Assembly: GCA_964489555.1 (NCBI GenBank)
Contig: CAZAZF010000002.1
Span: 62,001-126,000, forward strand
Source of the DNA: JAAZGD01 sp964489555
GTDB lineage: Bacteria > Bacillota > Clostridia > Peptostreptococcales > Anaerovoracaceae
Direction: 5' to 3'
Length of the DNA stretch: 64,000 nt
The notes beneath the pieces were generated by a model. It was not told where the DNA came from. It did no database searches and saw nothing but the letters and a program-made list of their open reading frames with translations. Of the stretch, positions 1 to 7,025 are shown one piece after another; position 1 is the first letter of the stretch; every line of letters starts with the position of its first letter. The position numbers and the translations under genes were made by a program.

Positions 1-1
1 T

Positions 2-649
2 GTGACTTTCTTTGGGCTTGATGGATTGGACAAAGGCTACTTTTCTCTTTATTCTTCACCTGAGCATAAGATGGGAGATGTGGTGGGCGAGAAGAAGGTG
101 GGAAAGGGATCTGTGATAATGATTGGAAGCCGTTTGACCCAGTATTTACAATCTCCTACGGTATTTGTGTACGGATATGACACGGAACGTCAATTTTACA
201 TTGCGGAGCCAATGAAGAAATTACTGCTGGATATTTTGGAGAAAGAAGGGTTTCAACATAGCTTTGTTCCTGAATCATTTCTCGTAGATTCTGCAGATTG
301 GGATTATCAAGGTGTTGTATTTTCATATAATGCTCCAAAACCAGAAGAAGTTACCGTATCCGTCACCTATACGCCGAGATGGAAAGCCTGGGTGGATGGA
401 GAGAAATGGACGGTGAGAAGCCGGGAAAATTTAATTGTGCTGGATCTTCCGGCAGGAGAGCACGAGGTGGAGTTGCATTATGTGATGACAGTTTTTGGGT
501 ACATCGGTTACGGTCTTTCATTCCTCGGTGTGGTGATTCTATTTTTTATAGTTCGAAAGTATTCTTATGTGGTGCGCTTCACTCGGTATATAGGGAAACG
601 TTTGGTTCGATTTTTTCAATTCCCCAGCAAACAGTGGGGAAATGGCTGA
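2..649 (+). CDS. C-terminal part of a PTPS-related/YfhO-like polytopic membrane protein (cut by window start)
   Basis: The reading frame is open to the window edge, so this is the C-terminal 215 residues of a larger protein; the GTG at position 2 is not a convincing start. It has an extracytoplasmic beta-rich region (a YTPRWKAWVDG stretch followed by LPAGEHEVELHY) and then one transmembrane helix near residues 165-185 and a basic tail. This ending (sandwich domain, LPAGEHEVEL, final helix) is typical of YfhO-like and 6-pyruvoyl-tetrahydropterin-synthase-related membrane proteins, thought to act in envelope glycan assembly. The protein at 7022-9964 has the same kind of ending, which supports membership of the XrtG locus. 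The family assignment is inference from a fragment. Confidence 0.6.
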   Translation: MTFFGLDGLDKGYFSLYSSPEHKMGDVVGEKKVGKGSVIMIGSRLTQYLQSPTVFVYGYDTERQFYIAEPMKKLLLDILEKEGFQHSFVPESFLVDSADWDYQGVVFSYNAPKPEEVTVSVTYTPRWKAWVDGEKWTVRSRENLIVLDLPAGEHEVELHYVMTVFGYIGYGLSFLGVVILFFIVRKYSYVVRFTRYIGKRLVRFFQFPSKQWGNG

Positions 650-697
650 TAGAGGTTTTCATTGAATTCCTCCTTTCCCAAAGGGGGGGATTCGTTA

Positions 698-703
698 TAT
701 AAT
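698..703 (+). promoter_or_regulatory. possible -10 element upstream of the XrtG cluster
   Basis: A perfect TATAAT lies in the 109-base gap between the partial membrane protein and the next gene. No good -35 is visible 16-18 bases upstream, so the call is weak. If real, it would give the XrtG genes their own transcript start. Confidence 0.3.
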
Positions 704-758
704 AAGACGAGAATATTCAGTAAATTTACAAAAGGCGTAATTTAAGGTTTGTGAAAGA

Positions 759-1229
759 ATGATAAAGTATTATATCTGCAAGTATTTCATTAATGCCATG
801 CATAGCATGGACAATATTCAGAGAAATGCCCATCGGCATACATTTGCCTTGACCATATCGATGGAGAAAAAAACCAATGGCACCCACATGGTAACCTTTG
901 GGGATCTTGATGAACTCACCCGTCGTTATTTGGCTCAGTACAATGGGGCTTATTTAAATGGGCTCACACAATTTCAAGGAGTATATCCATCGGTGGAATG
1001 GATGGCCGAGGTATTTTTTGATGATTTAGAAATCATCTTTAGAGAAAACGGATGGAACTGTTTGCAGTTGGAAGTTTTTGACAACCCACTGAATGTATGC
1101 ATTGTTTCCAACCAGATACTATTGCCTTCCGAAAATCCGGAGAAAATGACTCAATTGAGTGTTCGGGTGTTGGAAGAGGGGAAGAAGTACCGTAGCATGT
1201 TGAACCGCCTTATGGAAGAAAATTGGTAG
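759..1229 (+). CDS. 6-pyruvoyl-tetrahydropterin synthase-like protein (XrtG-associated), copy A
   Basis: This is a 156-residue protein with the zinc-site layout of the 6-pyruvoyl-tetrahydropterin synthase/QueD fold: an N-terminal NAMHSMD and, about a dozen residues later, NAHRHTF, giving three histidines. The rest of the active site of true PTPS/QueD is not recognisable. A PTPS-related family is known to accompany Gram-positive XrtG exosortases, and this gene lies two genes upstream of xrtG. Its biochemical role is unknown; a second homologue is at 5788-6237. The next gene begins one base after the stop, so it is probably the first gene of the main operon. Confidence 0.7.
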   Translation: MIKYYICKYFINAMHSMDNIQRNAHRHTFALTISMEKKTNGTHMVTFGDLDELTRRYLAQYNGAYLNGLTQFQGVYPSVEWMAEVFFDDLEIIFRENGWNCLQLEVFDNPLNVCIVSNQILLPSENPEKMTQLSVRVLEEGKKYRSMLNRLMEENW

Positions 1230-1230
1230 G

Positions 1231-2619
1231 ATGAAACACCAGAACATGATAAAAACCGGAACGATGCTTCTGGTCATATTTCTAGCTATAGGGATGTGGA
1301 CTTCATATCCCTCTTTTGCATCCTCCGCTCCCATTTCCATAGATGGAGATGGGAGCGATTGGGAGGGAATCAGCGGTGGAAGTGGCACCGGTGGAGAGCT
1401 GTCAGGGTTTGTAAGAGCAGCCAACGATGAGAGATACCTGTATTTGTCATACCAAGGGAATTGGGCAACGAATGTATATGTGGAAGTGGAAATTGAAATC
1501 GATGGAGAGAGGGTTCTTTCTCCTTATAGCCCTGTCTTAATTAATTTTTATCCCGAAAGGCAACGAGGGAGCTTCGGACTGCAAGATGGTTGGTACGAAG
1601 CCATCGCCGGAGCGTCCGGCTCATATCAAACAACATATAACGAGGAATTGGAAAACTATGAGGAATTATTTTTTGAAGCCCGAATCCCATTATCGGCCTT
1701 GGGATACATAAATAACTGGAGCCCCTCAATGCGGGTTTTTTGGAATGGCCTGGGGAGAACGCAAATGGATTCTCAACTTTTTGGAGAGTCGAAGCCTCCA
1801 CTGGAGGAAGATATTGCGCTTGAACAGGAGACAACGATAGAAGAACCTGATATGGAACAAGAAAGACGGGAGACGATGCAAGCATTTATGGAAGATCTCG
1901 CGGAAGAAGAAGCGGCATTAGAAGAAGAGCCTTATATAACGGATGAGGTCCTTCAGTTGGAGATGGCACTGCTTGCCACGGGCGACTACTTGGAAATAGA
2001 TGGATATTATTCAGATTGGGTTGGAATTACCCATACAGATATCTATTGGAATACAAGAAACATTCATCAAGGAGCCATGGTGTTGCAGGATGATCGAATT
2101 TATGTTCATTTGAAGGCTTCGGATACTTTTAATAAGATGTTGGAAACCAATGCTATGCATTTTTATATTAATGATAACATCTCTTATGATAATAAAGGGA
2201 ATCCTTCGGGGGATACCTCCATGATGGTTGCCATTGCCAATGTAGGGCCGGGATACACATTGGCAAGCTTTTTGGGAAACTTAAAAGATCCCGGAATTTA
2301 TGATGGGTTGGGTGCTTTTGAATACGATGGTTGGCCCAAGCGATACTTGGGAGAAGCCGCTTTTACCGTATATAGCAAGAAGAATGACCCGGGAGATGAG
2401 TGCGAGTTTTATATGGAACTGGCAGAGATTGCCGCTTATTTTGGGGTCAATGAGAATGAAATTTATACCATTACCGCCTATTTCCCCAGACTGGGCTCTC
2501 AAGTAATGACGGTGACAGGGGTTTCTACCGGCCCGATCATAAGCGTTGTGCTGATTGTTGGGTTAGCTACGGCTGGAGTGGTGATTCACCGTAAGAGACG
2601 CAAAAAGGAAGACCATTGA
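1231..2619 (+). CDS. secreted two-domain protein with C-terminal sorting tail; probable XrtG substrate
   Basis: This 462-residue protein has an N-terminal signal peptide (hydrophobic residues 8-30). It carries two copies of a module that opens with an IDGDGSDW or IDGYYSDW motif (near residues 36 and 255), separated by a very acidic linker of about 50 residues. The C-terminus is a hydrophobic helix (about residues 430-452) followed by the basic end HRKRRKK. Signal peptide, helix and basic end form the tripartite arrangement of exosortase or sortase substrates, and no LPXTG box is visible. xrtG begins on the last base of this stop codon. A Firmicutes-specific C-terminal sorting domain (Firmicu-CTERM) has been described; whether this tail fits that model needs a profile search. 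Substrate status is inferred from architecture and position. Confidence 0.65.
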   Translation: MKHQNMIKTGTMLLVIFLAIGMWTSYPSFASSAPISIDGDGSDWEGISGGSGTGGELSGFVRAANDERYLYLSYQGNWATNVYVEVEIEIDGERVLSPYSPVLINFYPERQRGSFGLQDGWYEAIAGASGSYQTTYNEELENYEELFFEARIPLSALGYINNWSPSMRVFWNGLGRTQMDSQLFGESKPPLEEDIALEQETTIEEPDMEQERRETMQAFMEDLAEEEAALEEEPYITDEVLQLEMALLATGDYLEIDGYYSDWVGITHTDIYWNTRNIHQGAMVLQDDRIYVHLKASDTFNKMLETNAMHFYINDNISYDNKGNPSGDTSMMVAIANVGPGYTLASFLGNLKDPGIYDGLGAFEYDGWPKRYLGEAAFTVYSKKNDPGDECEFYMELAEIAAYFGVNENEIYTITAYFPRLGSQVMTVTGVSTGPIISVVLIVGLATAGVVIHRKRRKKEDH

Positions 2620-3212
2620 TGAATATGATTGCCGTTGTGCTATTGGTAGTGTGGATATATGTTTTGACTGTGCTGCAAAGAGCCGGTTTGAAGTATTGGT
2701 TGTTTTTGGTGGGAAGTGTGGGTCTTTTTGTGTTTTATGTGATTTTTTTGCAGCCTTTTTTAACACAACCTTTACAAAGTGCAGTAGCAGCCGGAGCGGG
2801 GATTTTAGGGAATGCTACGGGCTTATATTCATATGATTTTTTATATGCCACCCTGTTTATCCCGACTCACCAGGGCTCTCTGTCTCTCTATATTGATTAC
2901 GAGTGTTCGGGGATTATTGAAATTGGAACCTACCTGGCAATGTTGATTTTTTTCCCGGTATACAATGGGTTTGAAAAAGTGGTGCTGTCTATTTCAGGCA
3001 TTTTTATAATATTAATAACCAATATGATGCGTATTTTCATTATTTGTGTGATGGTACGGACTTTGGGGGGAGATGTGTATTTCTATGCCCACACCATTGT
3101 AGGGCGATTGTTTTTCTACGGGATCACAATTTTAGTGTATTTCTATGTGTTTACCAAAGCTCAAGTAATCCGACAGAAGATAGGAAGGTTCCGATATGGT
3201 TTGGCTAACTGA
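2619..3212 (+). CDS. xrtG: exosortase family protein XrtG
   Basis: This polytopic membrane protein (197 residues) carries the exosortase/archaeosortase signature: Cys96 in YECSGI, Arg138 in NMMRIF and His158 in YFYAHT, each next to a predicted helix. These match the conserved Cys-Arg-His triad. The length is typical of the short Gram-positive XrtG branch. The start is the ATG at 2619, which overlaps the upstream TGA by one base, rather than the TTG three bases earlier. It is expected to cleave and re-attach proteins with a C-terminal hydrophobic tail at the outer membrane face. The flanking genes (a candidate substrate before it and the family glycosyltransferase after it) match known XrtG neighbourhoods. 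Confidence 0.85.
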   Translation: MNMIAVVLLVVWIYVLTVLQRAGLKYWLFLVGSVGLFVFYVIFLQPFLTQPLQSAVAAGAGILGNATGLYSYDFLYATLFIPTHQGSLSLYIDYECSGIIEIGTYLAMLIFFPVYNGFEKVVLSISGIFIILITNMMRIFIICVMVRTLGGDVYFYAHTIVGRLFFYGITILVYFYVFTKAQVIRQKIGRFRYGLAN

Positions 3213-4623
3213 ACTTGTGAGAAACTTCATCATTGTGCTTTTTACCTTTTCCTGGCTGTATTCTCTTATGGGAAGTAGCGTTTCTTTTTGGATGGCCTGG
3301 CTAATCATTCCTTTGATTATGGAAATCATTCCTGCTATGGGGAATTTTGTGATTTTAATCAAACGGAAAATCAAGAGAAGCTACAAGGAAAAGAAATGGT
3401 CTTTGGAATACGAACCGGAAATCAGTTTGATTATACCGGTGTATAATTCAGAAAAAACATTGTATCGATGTTTGGAGTCGGTATATCTTTCAGCATATCC
3501 GGCTAAAAAAATCCACATTATTTTGTCAAATAATGAGAGCGCTGACCGAAGTTTTAGGATATTTACGGAAAGCCAGAAGGCTTTTCCCGAGTTGGTAATG
3601 ACATGGGTTGACGCTAAGCAGGGGAAGTCAAAAGCATTAAACCTTGCATTGTTTAACAGCAACAGCAAATACATTATCCACATTGATAGTGATGGCATTC
3701 TTCATAAAGATGCCCTTCGAAACATGGTAATCATGTTTGAAAACGATTTGGAAGTGGACTCCATTACAGGGACCGTGGTGGTAGACCCCAAGTTGATTGA
3801 GGCCACTGATAGCTTTTCAAAAAGGCTACTTCGAAGACTGGAATTTTTTGAATACTGTCAGGCGTTTTTGGCGGGGCGAAATTTTCAGGCAGAGTTTAAT
3901 GCCATCTATACCATGTCAGGAGCTTTCTCGGCCTTTCGTAAATCAGCGATATTACGAACCCAATTGTTTAATACGGATACGGTGTCGGAAGATACCCACC
4001 TTACGTTTCAACTGAGGGAGACATTGGGTTCTACAATTTCTATATGCAACGAGGCGATATTCTATGTGGAGCCCATCGAAAGTGTTAATGAACTGTATGC
4101 CCAAAGGCAAAGATGGCAGATGGGAGAAATCGAGGTCATTCACATATTTATGAGGAACCGATTGAATGCGGTTCGAGGGATGCTCAATAGTTTTATACTC
4201 AGAATCTTGATTTATGACCACACCTTCGCCTTTCCTCGTATGATTTGGTATTTTGCATTGATTTGCTTGTTGTTCCTAAATTATCCGTTACGACTTATTG
4301 TGTTGTCCTTCTTTTTGATCTACTTGCTTTATGTTTTTTCGGGAGCGCTATATTATCTCAATATATTGCTTTTTTTGAAACCCTTGCCGGAACTTAGAAA
4401 GTATTATGGGAACAAATGGTATCTCGTTTTTCTTTTGCCGGTTTTCAATTTTATGGTGTTCTGGTTTCGGTTTGCCGGGATATTAAACTCTATCAATGGA
4501 CAAAAAGTATGGAAAACTCTGGATTTAACCGCTGAAAGCCAAATGGCAAAGGCGGTACTACGAAAAGACTTAAAATGGTTTTTAAAAATCAAAAGAAAAG
4601 GGGATTCTTTAATCAATCGTTGA
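3196..4623 (+). CDS. XrtG-associated processive family 2 glycosyltransferase
   Basis: This 475-residue membrane glycosyltransferase has N-terminal helices (residues 1-55), a GT-A catalytic domain starting at SLIIPVYNSEKT, a DSD metal site in HIDSDG, an acidic EDTHLTFQ catalytic motif and a QRQRW motif of processive synthases, then several C-terminal helices. The gene overlaps xrtG by 17 bases, as expected for the dedicated glycosyltransferase that accompanies XrtG. It probably polymerises or transfers sugar to a lipid or protein acceptor at the membrane; donor and product are unknown. Confidence 0.85.
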   Translation: MVWLTELVRNFIIVLFTFSWLYSLMGSSVSFWMAWLIIPLIMEIIPAMGNFVILIKRKIKRSYKEKKWSLEYEPEISLIIPVYNSEKTLYRCLESVYLSAYPAKKIHIILSNNESADRSFRIFTESQKAFPELVMTWVDAKQGKSKALNLALFNSNSKYIIHIDSDGILHKDALRNMVIMFENDLEVDSITGTVVVDPKLIEATDSFSKRLLRRLEFFEYCQAFLAGRNFQAEFNAIYTMSGAFSAFRKSAILRTQLFNTDTVSEDTHLTFQLRETLGSTISICNEAIFYVEPIESVNELYAQRQRWQMGEIEVIHIFMRNRLNAVRGMLNSFILRILIYDHTFAFPRMIWYFALICLLFLNYPLRLIVLSFFLIYLLYVFSGALYYLNILLFLKPLPELRKYYGNKWYLVFLLPVFNFMVFWFRFAGILNSINGQKVWKTLDLTAESQMAKAVLRKDLKWFLKIKRKGDSLINR

Positions 4624-4661
4624 TTATTGTGGAAAGTGCCAAAAGATAAGGGTGGTTGTAC

Positions 4662-5807
4662 ATGGTAAAAGCTTTGCAAAGATTAAGCAACTCAAGAGGG
4701 CTCACAATTGTAGCGGTAATGGTACTGTTTCTTTTGGTAAGCACTTTTTTGCTGTTGATTAACCGGGAATTGGTGGAAAACCGCCAAGATTATTTAGGCG
4801 CTTACCAACTACAGAACCAGTATTATGTTCATGAGTTGGCGGGCCATCTTTCTTCGCAGATTCAAAACGGAGCCTCCGATCGCCAGCTGGTGGAGTATTT
4901 GAAAACAGGAGTCGCTACTTCCAATAGCCGTTGGTTTTTTCTGGCAAAAGGTTCCAGTATCCTTTACGCCAAGAACCAAAGCACCACGGAGGGGCTGGGG
5001 TCTTTGAAAAACAAAAACACCTTCTTGAAACATATGGGAGCGCAGCAAGATATTTTGCTTCATCATGTTTCTTTTGAAGAGTCCGGGGTTACCTATGTTG
5101 TGGGAGTAGTGACCTCAAAAAGCGGTGCATTTAATTTGGCGGCAATACCGCGTCACGAAACCTTCATACTTTTGGTGTGCCTTTCTTTTGCAGCTATTAT
5201 GTTCGCTATTGCTATGATTACCATATCCACGGTAAAACGAAAAAATGGCAAACTGAAAAAAGCGGAAGAAGCTTTGGTAGAAAGAAATAATCAACTTAAC
5301 CTTTTATTGAAAGAGGACCAAGAGATTCAGCAAATTCTCGATTGCCCTCGAGAAGAAACAAAGTATTATGATGACCAGGTGTTGGAAACCCTACTTTCCA
5401 AGTCTACCAATATCAAACTGTTCCCCATATGTTTATTAGGGATTTATGTGGTCATGAAGGATAAGTACTATACGAAAAACCAGATTTTCAGCTATATTGA
5501 GCCCATCAAACCTTTGCTCAAACCCTATCATGTGTTGGGCGAAGTGGCCCGAGGAGAATTCGTAATCCTTCTTTACCGAACCTCTTTGGAGGAGGCGGAA
5601 TTTTTGAAACAACAAATATACGAAATATGGGAGACCGGGTATGTGGCAAGAGGGCTGCGTGTTGGTGCCGGTATCATGGAAGTGGATTTACTTCATGAGA
5701 CCGCATTGGAAACCTACCAGAAGTTTGTGGCGAATATGGATGTGGCCAGTCGTCCGGAAATTTATCAGGGAATGGAGGAAGATGAAAATGAGATTCCGTC
5801 AATATAA
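4662..5807 (+). CDS. membrane protein with degenerate GGDEF-like domain
   Basis: This 381-residue protein has a first helix at about residues 12-33, an extracytoplasmic sensor-like region to about residue 165, a second helix at about residues 166-190, a short coiled coil and a C-terminal domain with the fold pattern of GGDEF domains. The signature loop reads ARGEF (296-300) instead of GGDEF, followed by ILLY, and a GAGI strand lies near the end. Catalysis is therefore unlikely. I do not see an RxxD inhibitory site just before the loop, so c-di-GMP binding is not assured. The start at ATG 4662 has AAGGGTGG six bases upstream. Degenerate GGDEF proteins act as regulators in other synthase-dependent polysaccharide loci such as Listeria pss; a similar role is inferred here. 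Confidence 0.6.
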   Translation: MVKALQRLSNSRGLTIVAVMVLFLLVSTFLLLINRELVENRQDYLGAYQLQNQYYVHELAGHLSSQIQNGASDRQLVEYLKTGVATSNSRWFFLAKGSSILYAKNQSTTEGLGSLKNKNTFLKHMGAQQDILLHHVSFEESGVTYVVGVVTSKSGAFNLAAIPRHETFILLVCLSFAAIMFAIAMITISTVKRKNGKLKKAEEALVERNNQLNLLLKEDQEIQQILDCPREETKYYDDQVLETLLSKSTNIKLFPICLLGIYVVMKDKYYTKNQIFSYIEPIKPLLKPYHVLGEVARGEFVILLYRTSLEEAEFLKQQIYEIWETGYVARGLRVGAGIMEVDLLHETALETYQKFVANMDVASRPEIYQGMEEDENEIPSI

Positions 5808-6237
5808 ATTTAAGTTATACTTAAACGCCACTCATCACATTACCATTGATGGCAAACCAGGAGAAAAACATCCACACACCTGGGAAATTTCTTTGGATGT
5901 TCTTAAGACCAAAGAAGAATTCGTGAAGTTTAATGAGCTGGAAGAAATGGTGGAGCGCTTCATTTCCGTGTATCAAGACCGGGATTTGAATGAAACACCG
6001 CCTTTTAATTTGATGAATCCTACATTGGAAAATTGCAGCGATTTTTTCTTTGAGAAGTTCCAACAAATTTTATCTTCCCATGGATGGATTGTTCTGATGA
6101 TGACGGTGAGTGAGACTCCCACCCGTTCTTATGTGATTTCCAATGTTCATGATAGCAGCCCGGAAGAAACTAATCGAGCATTGGATGCGGTAGCTGACGA
6201 GGTTCTGGAAAAAATTATGGAGGCTCATATCGAATGA
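5788..6237 (+). CDS. 6-pyruvoyl-tetrahydropterin synthase-like protein (XrtG-associated), copy B
   Basis: This 149-residue protein starts at ATG 5788, where a GGAGGA sits eight bases upstream inside the end of the previous gene (20-base overlap). The zinc-binding histidines of the PTPS fold are kept as NATHH and, 12 residues on, KHPHTW. It is a divergent relative of the protein at 759-1229, so the locus carries two family members on either side of xrtG and its glycosyltransferase. The stop overlaps the next start as ATGA, which implies translational coupling. No substrate can be named; a true pterin or queuosine role is unlikely from context. Confidence 0.7.
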   Translation: MRFRQYKFKLYLNATHHITIDGKPGEKHPHTWEISLDVLKTKEEFVKFNELEEMVERFISVYQDRDLNETPPFNLMNPTLENCSDFFFEKFQQILSSHGWIVLMMTVSETPTRSYVISNVHDSSPEETNRALDAVADEVLEKIMEAHIE

Positions 6238-7025
6238 CAAACCCAAGGGGTAAGATTTTGGCGGTGATTTTACCGGCATATAACGAATATGAAAACATTC
6301 AGCCGCTTTTGGAAAGATGGAGTCGGCAGGAGGCTCCCTTGAAGGATAGAGGCATTCGCCTAGTGGTACTGGTGGTGGATGATGGTAGCAAAGATGAGAC
6401 TTCTTCTTTGTTGATGCGATTGGAGAATGAATATTCCTTTTTGCTCCACACCAAACATGCAACGAACCTAGGGTTGGGTCAAGCTCTTTCCACGGGAATT
6501 CACCATGTCATGGACCAAGAACCTCATTGCACCTACATTACAGTCATGGATTGTGATAACACCCAAGATCCTGTGTATATCATACCGTTGATTGAAAAAA
6601 TGGACCAAGAGGATTCTAAGGATGTGGTGATTGCATCCCGATACCAACCCGGATCCAATGTGACGGGAGTGCCATTTTACAGGTTATTTTTGAGCTATGG
6701 AGCGAGAGTAGCATATACCCTTTTCTTGCGTGTTCCCAAAGTGCGTGATTATACATGTGGATACAGGCTGTATAATGTATCGCATTTGCAAAAGGCTGTG
6801 ACACATTTTGGAGAAAGTTTGTTGGAAGAAAAGGGGTTCGGTTGTATGGTAGAGCTTTTATATAAATTGCATCTTTTGGGAGGAAGGTTTGCAGAAATTC
6901 CTTTTCATTTGAGATATGAAGATAAACTGGGGCATAGCAAAATGAAGGTGATGAATACTATGGTTCGTAGCCTGTCCTTGGTCTTTCGACTGCGGAGTAT
7001 GGGGAAAGGAATCTCGAATTTATGA
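6234..7025 (+). CDS. family 2 glycosyltransferase, dolichol-phosphate-mannosyltransferase-like
   Basis: This 263-residue soluble GT-A enzyme begins with AVILPAYNEYENI, carries VVDDGSKDET in the nucleotide-binding region, and has a metal-binding VMDCDNTQDP around residues 100-110. The pattern is of the DPM1/polyprenyl-phosphate glycosyltransferase group, which load a sugar on a lipid carrier. It lacks C-terminal membrane helices. The gene overlaps both neighbours as ATGA. The downstream protein has a GtrA domain; lipid-linked sugar synthase plus GtrA is a common pair, so this enzyme probably makes the lipid-linked sugar for the locus. The donor sugar is unknown. Confidence 0.8.
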   Translation: MTNPRGKILAVILPAYNEYENIQPLLERWSRQEAPLKDRGIRLVVLVVDDGSKDETSSLLMRLENEYSFLLHTKHATNLGLGQALSTGIHHVMDQEPHCTYITVMDCDNTQDPVYIIPLIEKMDQEDSKDVVIASRYQPGSNVTGVPFYRLFLSYGARVAYTLFLRVPKVRDYTCGYRLYNVSHLQKAVTHFGESLLEEKGFGCMVELLYKLHLLGGRFAEIPFHLRYEDKLGHSKMKVMNTMVRSLSLVFRLRSMGKGISNL

